Source: Prochlorococcus marinus subsp. marinus str. CCMP1375 | Lineage (GTDB): Bacteria > Cyanobacteriota > Cyanobacteriia > PCC-6307 > Cyanobiaceae | NCBI RefSeq assembly: GCF_000007925.1 | Contig: NC_005042.1 | Coordinates: forward strand, 682,001 to 746,000 | Direction: 5' to 3' | Length of the DNA: 64,000 nucleotides | In this document: in pieces, positions 9,842 to 18,384 of the stretch | How positions within the stretch are numbered: position 1 is the stretch's first letter | Layout of the letters: every line of letters begins with the position of its first letter | Translations under genes and position numbers: made by a program | The notes under the pieces: model-generated | What the model was told of the DNA's origin: nothing | What the model saw: only the letters and a program-made list of their open reading frames with translations | The model's database searches: none

Positions 9842-10279
9842 TTACTCTCTATGGTAAGGGCTCCCTTTAGCGATAGAGATTGCTCTATATAATTGTTCTG
9901 CCAGAATAAGCCTAGCCATTTCATGTGGAAAAGTTAGAGCTGAGAGACTAATGCATAAATCAGCACTAGTTTTTACTTCTTGAGATAGCCCATTGGTACC
10001 TCCAATAGCGAAAACAATGCGACTTGAACCCAAGTTTTGCAGCCAATGAGAAAAATCCATAGAAGTAAATTTCTCACCTTCTTCACAAAGAGCTATTAGT
10101 AACTCATCTTTTTTTATTGAGGAAATAATAGCTCTTGATTCTTTTTTTATATCACCATCACGTATTTCAGTGATTGATAATCCTGGAAGCCTTTTTCTAT
10201 ATACCTCTAGACCATTTTGTATCCATGATTTACGGACTTTCCCTATAGCAAGTATTCTAAATCTAGATGGATTAAGCAC
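9842..10279 (-). CDS. rlmH: 23S rRNA (pseudouridine1915-N3)-methyltransferase RlmH
   Basis: SPOUT-class methyltransferase that modifies pseudouridine 1915 in helix 69 of 23S rRNA. The 145-residue length is normal. The C-terminal SAM-binding trefoil knot is visible as FAIGGTNGLS (about 91-100) followed by LSLSALTFPHEMARLILAEQ, written here as LSALTFPHEMARLIL, and the terminal YRAISIAKGSPYHRE signature containing the substrate-binding His and Tyr. A small hypothetical gene precedes it on the same strand with a 30-base gap. Confidence 0.96.
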   Translation of the reverse strand: MLNPSRFRILAIGKVRKSWIQNGLEVYRKRLPGLSITEIRDGDIKKESRAIISSIKKDELLIALCEEGEKFTSMDFSHWLQNLGSSRIVFAIGGTNGLSQEVKTSADLCISLSALTFPHEMARLILAEQLYRAISIAKGSPYHRE

Positions 10280-10309
10280 TGGTTTCTTGCTTTGAGCTAT
10301 TAAAGAAAA

Positions 10310-10693
10310 TCAATCTTCTTCTTCGAGCAATAATCGCTTGAAAGAAATATACATATCATTATTTTCATTATCGTATTTTGCTTCGGACTTAGTTTTATTC
10401 TTTGATGAGGACTGAGAAGAAGACTCTAGGAGAGTGTGTTTTTTGTTATGAGATTGTTTCTCTAAGTCAAAGTATTCAGCTTCTTTAAGGCGATCAATTA
10501 AATGAGAGGGGATTTTTCCGTCTGGGCTGGCTTTAATTAATTCTTCAAAAAGTTTTTTGGGATTTGATTCAGTTTCAATAGGATGAAGGTTTGAGCTTGG
10601 TGCTTGATTAGGTTTGGAAGGAGTGGGTAGTGATTTAGGAAGCTTTCGACCTAACTCTCGTAGACGTTCCAGGCTGTGGGAATCAAAGCTCAT
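10310..10693 (-). CDS. Conserved-type hypothetical protein, low complexity
   Basis: The function is not recognised. The 127-residue product begins with a possible helix (SHSLERLRELGRKLPKSLP), followed by a proline/serine/asparagine-rich linker, a second short helical patch (DGKIPSHLIDRLKEAEYFDLE) and a long Ser/Lys/Asn-rich, probably disordered tail that ends in acidic residues. There is no signal peptide or membrane helix. It lies directly upstream of rlmH, so it may share its mRNA. It is divergent from rsmA. Confidence 0.65.
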   Translation of the reverse strand: MSFDSHSLERLRELGRKLPKSLPTPSKPNQAPSSNLHPIETESNPKKLFEELIKASPDGKIPSHLIDRLKEAEYFDLEKQSHNKKHTLLESSSQSSSKNKTKSEAKYDNENNDMYISFKRLLLEEED

Positions 10694-10832
10694 TGTTAAA
10701 AAGAAATATACTTTTAAAGAAGATTTTGATTAATACATACTCTATTTGAAAATGTTGATTGTATGAGATGCTTTTTTGCGATTTGATAGATGTATTGAGT
10801 TATTAGAGAATTACAAAAGGAGAAAATATAAT

Positions 10833-11672
10833 ATGCCATTTTCAGGACACGTTCCACGTAAGCGTTTTGGGCAACATTGGCTTCGTGATGATTCCATTCT
10901 AGAAAAAATTTTGCTAGCAGCAGATCTTCAAGAAGAGGATCGTATTTTAGAAATTGGGCCTGGACGAGGAGCTCTTACTGAGAAATTGCTTGAATCAAAC
11001 GTAAAGTTAGTTCATGGGGTTGAATTAGATGCAGAATTGATTGTTGGGTTGAAACAACGTTTTGCTGGACAATCTAGATTTACTTTGCAAGAGGGAGATG
11101 CTCTTTCCGTGTCGTTATTGCCTCATGATGGTATTGCGGCAAATAAAGTTGTTGCGAATATTCCATACAACATTACGGGTCCTCTTCTAGAAAGATTGAT
11201 TGGGAGGTTAGGACGTTCTTCTGAAGTAAAGTATCAGCGTTTGGTTTTGCTAGTGCAGAAAGAAGTTGCCAAAAGAATTTTGGCGTTACCTGGTCAGAGT
11301 AGTTTTAGTGCAATGAGTGTAAGACTTCAATTATTAGCAAAATGTCAAAGTGTTTGTGAGGTCCATCCCAGTTCATTTAGTCCGCAACCAAAAGTTTATT
11401 CAGAGGTAATTATTTTAGATCCATTGGAGAAAGATGAACGGCTTGACTTTTTAGTTGAAAGAAGAGTGGCATCCATTGTGCAAATAGCTTTTTTATCTAG
11501 ACGAAAAAAATTAAGAAATACATTGACGAAGATATGTCCTTTAGATGAGTTGGAACCATTAGCTTACAGACAAGGTATTAATCTTAATCAAAGACCTCAA
11601 GAGTTAGCACCTATGATTTGGGTTCAATTAGCAAGGGAGTTGGAAAGATGGGATCGATCGAAAAAGAAATGA
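10833..11672 (+). CDS. rsmA: 16S rRNA dimethyladenosine transferase (KsgA)
   Basis: Dimethylates A1518 and A1519 of 16S rRNA. The SAM-binding motif is EIGPGRGALT and the catalytic motif is NIPYNI, as expected for KsgA/Dim1. The start at 10833 (MPFSGHVPRKRFGQHWL) is preferred over an in-frame upstream codon at 10776 because an AAGGAGA Shine-Dalgarno sequence at 10817-10823 precedes it and because family members begin close to KRFGQHWL. The product has 279 residues. The 3' end overlaps the start of ispE, making this the first gene of a long plus-strand series. Confidence 0.95.
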   Translation: MPFSGHVPRKRFGQHWLRDDSILEKILLAADLQEEDRILEIGPGRGALTEKLLESNVKLVHGVELDAELIVGLKQRFAGQSRFTLQEGDALSVSLLPHDGIAANKVVANIPYNITGPLLERLIGRLGRSSEVKYQRLVLLVQKEVAKRILALPGQSSFSAMSVRLQLLAKCQSVCEVHPSSFSPQPKVYSEVIILDPLEKDERLDFLVERRVASIVQIAFLSRRKKLRNTLTKICPLDELEPLAYRQGINLNQRPQELAPMIWVQLARELERWDRSKKK

Positions 11673-12628
11673 ATATTAATTATTCTGAGCTGAGTTCATC
11701 AAGATCTTTAAGTGTAATTGCACCTGCAAAGATCAATTTGCATTTAGAAGTTCTTGGTTTTCGTAAGGATGGTTTTCATGAATTGGCAATGTTAATGCAG
11801 AGTATTAATTTGTTTGATGAAATTGATTTTTTAAAAACTGATAATGGTGAAATAACGCTGACATCTGACGACCCTAACTTAAGTACAGGCGATGACAATT
11901 TAATTTTAAAGGCTGCACAATTGATACAGACTTGCTCTAGTGATAAAAATGTGGGTGCCGAGATTCATTTGAAGAAGAATATTCCTATTGGAGCAGGTCT
12001 AGCAGGTGGTTCTAGTGATGCAGCGGCAACTTTAGTCGGTCTTAATTCCCTATGGGGGATAGGGTCTTCTGAAAAACAATTGGAAAAATTAGGATCTGAA
12101 CTTGGCTCTGATGTCCCTTTTTGCTTAAGGGGGGGAACTCAATTTTGCTTTGGTCGAGGAGAATCTCTGGAAATGATCCCTGAGATAAAACAATCTATGG
12201 CTGTTGTTCTGGTTAAAGACCCTTTAGTTGAAGTCTCTACTCCTTGGGCTTATTCAAAATTCAAGGAGATATATGGCAATGATTATTTAAAGATGGAAGA
12301 AGATTTTGAAAAGAGGCGTCAATCACTTAGAGACGCGTCATGGTTGAATCCATTGAATTGTACAAATCCACCACCTTTGCAAAATGACCTTCAGAAGGTC
12401 ATCGAACCCATTACTCCAGCGGTAAGAAATGCTTTGGAGTTTCTTTCTTCTCTTGAAGGGGTACTTTCACTTGCTATGAGTGGATCAGGACCAAGCTGTT
12501 TTGGTATTTTTGCTGATCTTAATGGAGCACAAATAGCATTAGAAGAAAATAGAAATAAACTAAAATTGTCAGGATTGGATGCGTGGTGTTGTGCATTTAA
12601 ATCGTCAGGAGTTTCTTTAAGATTGTGA
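11648..12628 (+). CDS. ispE: 4-diphosphocytidyl-2-C-methyl-D-erythritol kinase
   Basis: GHMP-family kinase of the MEP isoprenoid pathway, which feeds carotenoids, chlorophyll side chains and quinones. The motifs are APAKINLHLEV at the N-terminus, the ATP loop PIGAGLAGGSSDAAATL and the C-terminal AMSGSGPSCFGIF. The start is uncertain: 11648 has AAGGGAG at 11633-11639, while ATG 11669 overlaps the rsmA stop as ATGA, and 11618 is a third option. It overlaps rsmA and, by a GTGA, the following DUF3082 gene, so translation is probably coupled. Confidence 0.94.
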   Translation: MGSIEKEMNINYSELSSSRSLSVIAPAKINLHLEVLGFRKDGFHELAMLMQSINLFDEIDFLKTDNGEITLTSDDPNLSTGDDNLILKAAQLIQTCSSDKNVGAEIHLKKNIPIGAGLAGGSSDAAATLVGLNSLWGIGSSEKQLEKLGSELGSDVPFCLRGGTQFCFGRGESLEMIPEIKQSMAVVLVKDPLVEVSTPWAYSKFKEIYGNDYLKMEEDFEKRRQSLRDASWLNPLNCTNPPPLQNDLQKVIEPITPAVRNALEFLSSLEGVLSLAMSGSGPSCFGIFADLNGAQIALEENRNKLKLSGLDAWCCAFKSSGVSLRL

Positions 12629-12981
12629 TTGAACCTAATAAAGACTCTTCAAAAACATCTTCGGAATCTAGTTCAAAGATCATTAGTCAAGAGGGCTCTG
12701 AAACAGTTAAGAAAGGGCCGTTGAGCTTTTTGTCAGGAGCAATTTCAAGCATTTTTTTTTCATGGCTTTGTTTTTCGCTTAGTAAGAAGGTTATTGTTTA
12801 TTTCGCTTTGCACTCGCCTCAGTACTCATCACAGATTGCTCAAAGTATTTCTTCGGCCATCAAAACATTGGCAATAGGGATGTGTTTTTTGGCTACCTTT
12901 ACATTTGCGTTCATTGGACTGGGCCTAACAATTGTATTTATTCGCAGTTTGTTCACTGTCAGAAGCCCAAGAGATGATTAG
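12625..12981 (+). CDS. DUF3082 family membrane protein
   Basis: The 118-residue protein has a Ser-rich hydrophilic N-terminus (about 1-32), then two hydrophobic segments (about 33-60 and 75-110) separated by a short polar loop with HSPQYSSQIAQSI. This arrangement is that of the cyanobacterial and plastid DUF3082 family, of unknown function. The GTG start overlaps the ispE stop (GTGA), which argues for translational coupling. The function cannot be inferred beyond a probable membrane location. Confidence 0.78.
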   Translation: MIEPNKDSSKTSSESSSKIISQEGSETVKKGPLSFLSGAISSIFFSWLCFSLSKKVIVYFALHSPQYSSQIAQSISSAIKTLAIGMCFLATFTFAFIGLGLTIVFIRSLFTVRSPRDD

Positions 12982-13029
12982 TGTTTGGGTATTAAATCTG
13001 TTGTTTTTATTACATAAAGGAGGAATTAG

Positions 13030-13125
13030 ATGACTCTTCATGACCTTGGATTGCTAGTTCTTTTGCTATGTCCGGGGATGTTGCTTTCGGTGCTTATTCT
13101 TTCTACATTTGCAGCAGGCGGATAA
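13030..13125 (+). CDS. Small single-helix membrane peptide, 31 residues
   Basis: A short gene below usual annotation thresholds. ATG at 13030 is preceded by a strong Shine-Dalgarno sequence, AAAGGAGG at 13016-13023, six bases away. The peptide starts MTLHDLGLLVLLLCPGM and continues as one hydrophobic helix that ends in FAAGG before TAA. This size and composition resemble the single-span subunits of thylakoid complexes, but it does not match PsaI, PsaM, PsbX, PsbT, PetN, PetL or PetG as I know them. It lies between the DUF3082 gene and pdhB in the same direction. No function is assigned. Confidence 0.7.
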   Translation: MTLHDLGLLVLLLCPGMLLSVLILSTFAAGG

Positions 13126-13188
13126 TAGGGCACACTTTGTTATAGCTTGGCTTAGTTAAGTCGGTTCATCTGGGACTCCAAGAAAACT

Positions 13189-14172
13189 GTGGCAGGTACT
13201 CTTCTTTTCAATGCTCTTCGTGAAGCCATAGATGAAGAAATGGCTAGAGATCCTCATGTTTGTGTTATGGGCGAGGATGTTGGTCAATATGGTGGCTCTT
13301 ATAAGGTCACCAAAGATTTATATGAAAAATATGGAGAGCTAAGAGTTTTAGATACTCCTATTGCAGAAAATAGTTTTACAGGTATGGCAGTAGGTGCTGC
13401 TATGACAGGGTTGCGCCCAATAGTTGAAGGAATGAATATGGGGTTCTTGCTTTTAGCGTTTAATCAGATTTCTAATAATATGGGAATGCTTCGATATACC
13501 AGTGGGGGCAACTTCAAAATCCCGACTGTTGTTCGTGGCCCAGGTGGTGTTGGAAGACAGCTTGGAGCTGAACATAGCCAGAGGTTGGAAGCTTATTTTC
13601 ATGCAGTTCCTGGAATTAAAATAGTTGCATGTAGTACACCAACCAATGCAAAAGGTTTAATGAAGGCTGCTATAAGAGATGACAATCCAGTTTTATTTTT
13701 TGAACATGTTCTTCTTTACAATCTCACAGAAGAGTTGCCTGAAGGTGATTATTTATGTTCGCTTGATCAAGCTGATCTAGTTAGAGAAGGTAAAGATGTG
13801 ACAATACTTACATATTCACGAATGCGTCATCATTGTTTAAAAGCAGTTGAACAATTGACAAAGAAAGATATTGATGTTGAGTTGATTGATTTGATCAGTC
13901 TTAAACCATTTGATATTAAAACTATTTGTAATTCAATAAGAAAAACTCATAGAGTAATTATTGTTGAGGAATGTATGAAAACAGGAGGGATTGGAGCTGA
14001 GTTGATGGCTTTAATTAATGAACACTGTTTTGATGATCTGGATTGTCGTCCAATAAGACTTTCTAGTCAAGATATCCCTACACCTTATAATGGTCAGCTT
14101 GAAAATTTAACCATAATTCAGCCTCATCAAATTGTTGAGACTGTAGAACAAGTGGTTAATTTAGGAGTTTAA
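13189..14172 (+). CDS. pdhB: Pyruvate dehydrogenase E1 component beta subunit
   Basis: Beta subunit of the thiamine-diphosphate-dependent E1 enzyme, which converts pyruvate to acetyl-CoA with the E2 and E3 components. The protein has 327 residues, the usual length. Visible family segments are [23 protein letters not shown], containing the Glu that activates thiamine diphosphate, [16 protein letters not shown] and the C-terminal [14 protein letters not shown]. The start is GTG at 13189. It is followed after 3 bases by secD, so the two are probably co-transcribed. Confidence 0.95.
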   Translation: MAGTLLFNALREAIDEEMARDPHVCVMGEDVGQYGGSYKVTKDLYEKYGELRVLDTPIAENSFTGMAVGAAMTGLRPIVEGMNMGFLLLAFNQISNNMGMLRYTSGGNFKIPTVVRGPGGVGRQLGAEHSQRLEAYFHAVPGIKIVACSTPTNAKGLMKAAIRDDNPVLFFEHVLLYNLTEELPEGDYLCSLDQADLVREGKDVTILTYSRMRHHCLKAVEQLTKKDIDVELIDLISLKPFDIKTICNSIRKTHRVIIVEECMKTGGIGAELMALINEHCFDDLDCRPIRLSSQDIPTPYNGQLENLTIIQPHQIVETVEQVVNLGV

Positions 14173-14175
14173 TTA

Positions 14176-15660
14176 ATGGCACGTCAACAAGGTTGGTTTG
14201 CCCTTTTAATTGCATTAGTAATTTCTGCTTTTTTACTTTGTATTAATTTACCTTTTCAATTAGGATTAGATCTTCGAGGTGGAAGCCAATTAACACTTGA
14301 AGTTCAGGCTCTGAACCCTAATGAACAGATCAAGTCAGAACAATTAGAGGCAGTTCAGTCGGTATTAGATAGACGTGTAAATGGATTAGGAGTAGCAGAG
14401 TCATCACTTCGAACGATTGGAACAAATCAATTGATTTTGGAATTGCCTGGGGAACAAGAACCATCAAAAGCAGCTAGGGTTCTTGGCAAAACAGCATTGC
14501 TTGAATTTCGCAAACAGAAAATTAATACAAAATCAGAAATGCAAAGACTACAAAGGATTCGAAGTCAGGTTAATAATATTGATTTATACAAAAAAGCTTC
14601 TAAGGATAATAAATCAGAGTTAATAGAAAATAAAAAGATAGGAGAACAGGTTAATGATTTGAGAGTGGCTTTAGGCTTAGCCAATAGTTCATTAAATGAG
14701 CATGATCAGATTGATCAAATTAGACAAAAAGTAAATAGTGAAATAGTTGAATTGTTTGAACCTTCTTCTTTAACAGGAAGTGATTTGGTAAGCGCAGGTA
14801 GACGTCAAGAGCAGAATCTTACCTCTTGGGAAGTTACGCTTGCTTTCAATCAAGATGGTGGCGAGAAGTTTGCAAGTTTAACTAAGTCAATAGCTGGTTC
14901 AGATAGATTGCTTGGGATTATTTTAGATGGTGAATCAATTAGCGAGGCAAGTGTTGGTGAGCAATTTAAGGTAGCAGGTATTACAGGTGGTTCGGCGACT
15001 ATAAGTGGTAATTTCACTGCCGAGTCTGCTAGAGAACTTGAAGTTCAACTTAGGGGAGGCTCTTTGCCTTTACCTGTAAGCATTGTTCAAGTAAGAACAA
15101 TAGGTCCAACTTTAGGAGTTGATAATATTAGAAGAAGTTTAATTGCAGCACTCCTTGGATTGTCTTTAGTAGCAATATTTATGGTCAGTTTTTATCGACT
15201 TGCTGGCTTCATTGCTATCTTTGCGCTTTCTTTTTATGCTTTGTTTAACATTGCGATATATGCCTTAATTCCAGTTACTCTTACATTGCCAGGTGTTGCT
15301 GGTTTTGTATTAAGTATCGGCATGGCTGTTGATGCAAATGTTCTTATTTTTGAAAGAGTTAAAGATGAGCTAAGAAGAGGGAATACATTGATTAGATCTA
15401 TAGAGACTGGCTTTTCCCAGGCTTTCTCTTCTATTATAGATGGTCATATAACTACATTGATTAGCTGCATATCTCTTTTCTATTTGGGGACAGGTTTTGT
15501 CAAGGGATTTGCTGCTACTTTAGGTATTGGTGTATTTATTAGTTTATTTACAGCTTTAAGTTGTACTAGAGTTCTTCTGAGATTTTTCATGAGTTATAAA
15601 TCTCTGAGGAAAACAACTAACTTTTTGTCTGAAAATCAACTCCCCAAACAATTAACTTAA
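14176..15660 (+). CDS. secD: Protein translocase subunit SecD
   Basis: Membrane subunit that helps SecYEG-dependent export using the proton motive force. The 494-residue protein has an N-terminal anchor, the GLDLRGGSQLTLEV motif, a large periplasmic or lumenal P1 domain and six helices overall. The last helices contain SIGMAVDANVLIFERVKDELRRG. A Lys/Asn-rich insertion (about residues 120-190) interrupts the P1 region. It sits 3 bases after pdhB and 9 bases before secF. Confidence 0.96.
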   Translation: MARQQGWFALLIALVISAFLLCINLPFQLGLDLRGGSQLTLEVQALNPNEQIKSEQLEAVQSVLDRRVNGLGVAESSLRTIGTNQLILELPGEQEPSKAARVLGKTALLEFRKQKINTKSEMQRLQRIRSQVNNIDLYKKASKDNKSELIENKKIGEQVNDLRVALGLANSSLNEHDQIDQIRQKVNSEIVELFEPSSLTGSDLVSAGRRQEQNLTSWEVTLAFNQDGGEKFASLTKSIAGSDRLLGIILDGESISEASVGEQFKVAGITGGSATISGNFTAESARELEVQLRGGSLPLPVSIVQVRTIGPTLGVDNIRRSLIAALLGLSLVAIFMVSFYRLAGFIAIFALSFYALFNIAIYALIPVTLTLPGVAGFVLSIGMAVDANVLIFERVKDELRRGNTLIRSIETGFSQAFSSIIDGHITTLISCISLFYLGTGFVKGFAATLGIGVFISLFTALSCTRVLLRFFMSYKSLRKTTNFLSENQLPKQLT

Positions 15661-15669
15661 ATAAAAACT

Positions 15670-16635
15670 GTGTCTTTTACACCTAAAAATCTCAATGTTA
15701 AATATACATTTAATGTATCCCGTAATCGAAGCAAGGTTTGGTTGATATCAGGCTTTGCGGTTTTAATAAGCTTTCTTGGTTTCTTCTTTTCTTGGACTAA
15801 TCAATCAATAGGTTTCCCTTTAAGACCAGGTTTTGATTTTACAGGTGGTACTCAAATTATACTTGAAAGAAAATGTGATAGTGAATGTAATAAAATAACT
15901 ACCATAAATATAAGTGAAGCCTTTAATAATGCTAAATTTTCAAATCAAGAGACTTCTCAAAAACTCTTTGATGCAAGAATACAATTTCTTGATGGGTATA
16001 AATCATTATTAATAAGATCACCAGAATTATCACCATCAGAAAGTAAAGAAGTAATTGAATCAATTGAGTTCGTGGCGGGTCCCCTTGAAGATGGTGGGCA
16101 ATCAGTCGAAAGTATTGGCCCAACATTAGGGGCAAAATTACTTCAAACTACTTTAATATCACTTTTAGTAGCTTTCTCATGCGTTGCAATCTACATATCT
16201 ATAAGATTTGATCGAATGTTTTCGTTATATGCACTTTTAGCCTTATTTCATGATGTTCTAATTGTATGTGGTGTTTTTTCATGGCTTGGAATAATAAATG
16301 AAGTCGAAGTAAATAGTTTGTTTGCTGTCGCATTGCTTACAATTGCTGGGTATTCTGTAAATGATACGGTTGTTGTTTTTGACAGAATTCGTGAGATCAA
16401 TAAACAAGAAAGCAGGATGAATTTTAAGCAGAAAGTTGATTTTGCGGTTTCAGCTACGTTAACTCGAACTCTTTACACCAGTGGAACAACCTTATTGCCT
16501 TTAATTGCGTTAATATTTTTTGGAGGTACAACTTTGTATTGGTTCGCTATTGCTTTAGCATTGGGTGTAGTAGTAGGGAGCTGGTCAAGTATTGCTTTAG
16601 TACCTTCTTTACTTACACTTAGGAAAGAGAATTGA
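15670..16635 (+). CDS. secF: Protein translocase subunit SecF
   Basis: Partner of SecD, 321 residues. The N-terminal anchor is followed by FDFTGGTQI, a periplasmic loop, VESIGPTLGAKL and a C-terminal membrane block with AGYSVNDTVVVFDRIREI, the SecF version of the D/F motif. The start is GTG at 15670. The C-terminus overlaps the next small gene by four bases (TTGA). Confidence 0.96.
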   Translation: MSFTPKNLNVKYTFNVSRNRSKVWLISGFAVLISFLGFFFSWTNQSIGFPLRPGFDFTGGTQIILERKCDSECNKITTINISEAFNNAKFSNQETSQKLFDARIQFLDGYKSLLIRSPELSPSESKEVIESIEFVAGPLEDGGQSVESIGPTLGAKLLQTTLISLLVAFSCVAIYISIRFDRMFSLYALLALFHDVLIVCGVFSWLGIINEVEVNSLFAVALLTIAGYSVNDTVVVFDRIREINKQESRMNFKQKVDFAVSATLTRTLYTSGTTLLPLIALIFFGGTTLYWFAIALALGVVVGSWSSIALVPSLLTLRKEN

Positions 16636-16880
16636 GCGTCAATAATAACAATAATTTGCTTCCAGAAAAGTCTCTTTTCTGGTCTAAGCCTAGGCAATTT
16701 ATAAGATCTTTCGGCGTCCCAATAGGACTTGTTTTGTTATCACTATGGGATCTTAGAGTTGATTTAAGATTGCTATTTGAAAACTTTACATTTATAGCTC
16801 TAGCTTTTGCTGTTTACAAACATCCTCTTGCTATCTTTACCTTACTAATTGTACCTAGATTTTTATCTAGAAGAATTTAG
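16632..16880 (+). CDS. Small membrane hypothetical protein downstream of secF
   Basis: The function is not recognised. The 82-residue product starts with TTG overlapping the secF stop and has a short Asn-rich N-terminus. It then has two hydrophobic stretches (about 28-42 and 50-75), separated by the charged turn DLRVDLRLLFEN. The end overlaps the convergent PerM-like gene by four bases. The position suggests co-translation with secDF, but nothing in the sequence gives a role in protein export. Confidence 0.6.
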   Translation: MSVNNNNNLLPEKSLFWSKPRQFIRSFGVPIGLVLLSLWDLRVDLRLLFENFTFIALAFAVYKHPLAIFTLLIVPRFLSRRI

Positions 16881-17962
16881 TAGCTTCTTGCCGGTTTGCT
16901 TTTCAATCGTTTATCTAGAATATCATTAATTATAATTTCTTTTATTAAAACTTGTATTACTACTGCTAAAGGCAATGAAAGCAACAAACCTAGGGGACCA
17001 AAAATAACTGTAAATATAAATTGAGCAGTTAGAGTTAGTGCAGGCAATAGTTTTACTCTGGAATGCATAACCGAAGGTGTTATAAGATAACTCTCTAAGT
17101 TTTGTATTGTTATATATGAAACAAGTATTGCTATTGATTTCCAAGGTGCATCTAACAATGCAACTGAAATCGGAAAGATTGTACTTATTGTAGGACCTAT
17201 GTTTGGAATTATATTTAAGGCGCCAGCAATTAATGCATTTGCTACAACTAGTTTTATCCCAAGAAGATATAAGGAAAGGCCAGCGAGTAATGCAACAAAA
17301 GAAGAACTTATAATTACTCCGACCATCCAATTGCTAAGAGCATTTCCACATTTTGCAAGAATTTTTCTTGCTCTTTTTCTGTACAAAGAAGGAGTTAACT
17401 GAATAATAATTTCTTTATATGAGTCTGGTTGAACTGCAATCATTAAGCCAATTGATAGTACAAATATAGTTTGTACTATGCCAGCTCCTAAATCACCAGC
17501 TATATCTAAAAGTCTTTTGAGACTATCCGTAATTCCATTTGCTAATGCCACACCATCGGGTAATGGTGCAAGATCTTTAAAAACAAGTCCTTCGGATGAT
17601 AGTAAACTAGCATTTTCACCGTAAAAAATCTTAGTTATTTTCTCTATAGCGACTGTTATTATTCCCCAAAGTGCTTTTGCAGATGAAGGAAGTTGTATTA
17701 TTAGTTGTTGGAATTCCTGGGTAAATTGTGGAATTACTATTACTAAAGATAAGCTCAGTATTAAAAGAACACTTACAAGGGTTATTAGAAGACAGATTTC
17801 TCTTTTTACAGGCAATATATTTTTTATTTTGCCTGTAATAGTGCAAAGTGCCATTGCTATTATAAACCCTGCAAAAATTAGAATAATTATTTCCCTTAAG
17901 CTCCAAAATAGAAAGCCAGTAGTGATTAAAAAAAATAGGTTTACCCAGTTATAAAATTTCAA
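16877..17962 (-). CDS. AI-2E/PerM family membrane protein
   Basis: Polytopic membrane protein of 361 residues with about seven to eight hydrophobic segments. The family region is NALIAGALNIIPNIGPTISTIFPISVALL followed by SYITIQNLESYLITPSVM, which is characteristic of the AI-2E exporter/PerM family. Members transport diverse small solutes or ions, and the substrate cannot be assigned here. It follows psb28 after only 5 bases, so they are probably one transcription unit. Confidence 0.88.
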   Translation of the reverse strand: MKFYNWVNLFFLITTGFLFWSLREIIILIFAGFIIAMALCTITGKIKNILPVKREICLLITLVSVLLILSLSLVIVIPQFTQEFQQLIIQLPSSAKALWGIITVAIEKITKIFYGENASLLSSEGLVFKDLAPLPDGVALANGITDSLKRLLDIAGDLGAGIVQTIFVLSIGLMIAVQPDSYKEIIIQLTPSLYRKRARKILAKCGNALSNWMVGVIISSSFVALLAGLSLYLLGIKLVVANALIAGALNIIPNIGPTISTIFPISVALLDAPWKSIAILVSYITIQNLESYLITPSVMHSRVKLLPALTLTAQFIFTVIFGPLGLLLSLPLAVVIQVLIKEIIINDILDKRLKSKPARSY

Positions 17963-17967
17963 TTTAA

Positions 17968-18321
17968 TTATTTCTCTGAATAGCCCATCCCATTACTAGA
18001 AGCATATCTCTTAGCAAATCGCATGAAGCGTTGAAAATCTGATTCGCTTTTCCAAACATAAGTAGCTTCCAAAGCACTTGGCGTCCCATTTACAAAACGA
18101 GCTTTTACTTCTCTGGTTTTAAGTTCACCTTCTTCATCGAACATACTCATTCCTTGAATCGACCCGTCTTTTACTGCTGATAAAGCTTGGGGCTCTTCGA
18201 AAGTAAAAAATGCTTGACCAGTTCTTCCATCACGACTTCTTGTTAAGCGTATCTCTGGTATAGATGTTTCATCAATACCTTCTAAAAACCTAATTGTCGC
18301 GTTTTTCTTTAATTCAGCCAT
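17968..18321 (-). CDS. psb28: Photosystem II assembly protein Psb28
   Basis: Soluble factor that binds the RC47 assembly intermediate of photosystem II at the stroma-facing side of CP47. The 117 residues cover the complete family length. The signature is present: [31 protein letters not shown], and [21 protein letters not shown], which is quoted here in part as [15 protein letters not shown]. It lies 5 bases upstream of the AI-2E-like gene on the same strand. Confidence 0.96.
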
Positions 18322-18384
18322 GGTTTTTCGCGACTTGTATTAGATAGTACTTAAAATGTCATTCAAAACGCGAGAAATTAATTG

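Noticed and set aside
16926-17330. A 134-codon minus-strand frame rich in Asn, Tyr and Ser inside the PerM-like gene
   Set aside because: It lies in another frame of the AI-2E/PerM-like gene, which has clear family motifs; a shadow frame.
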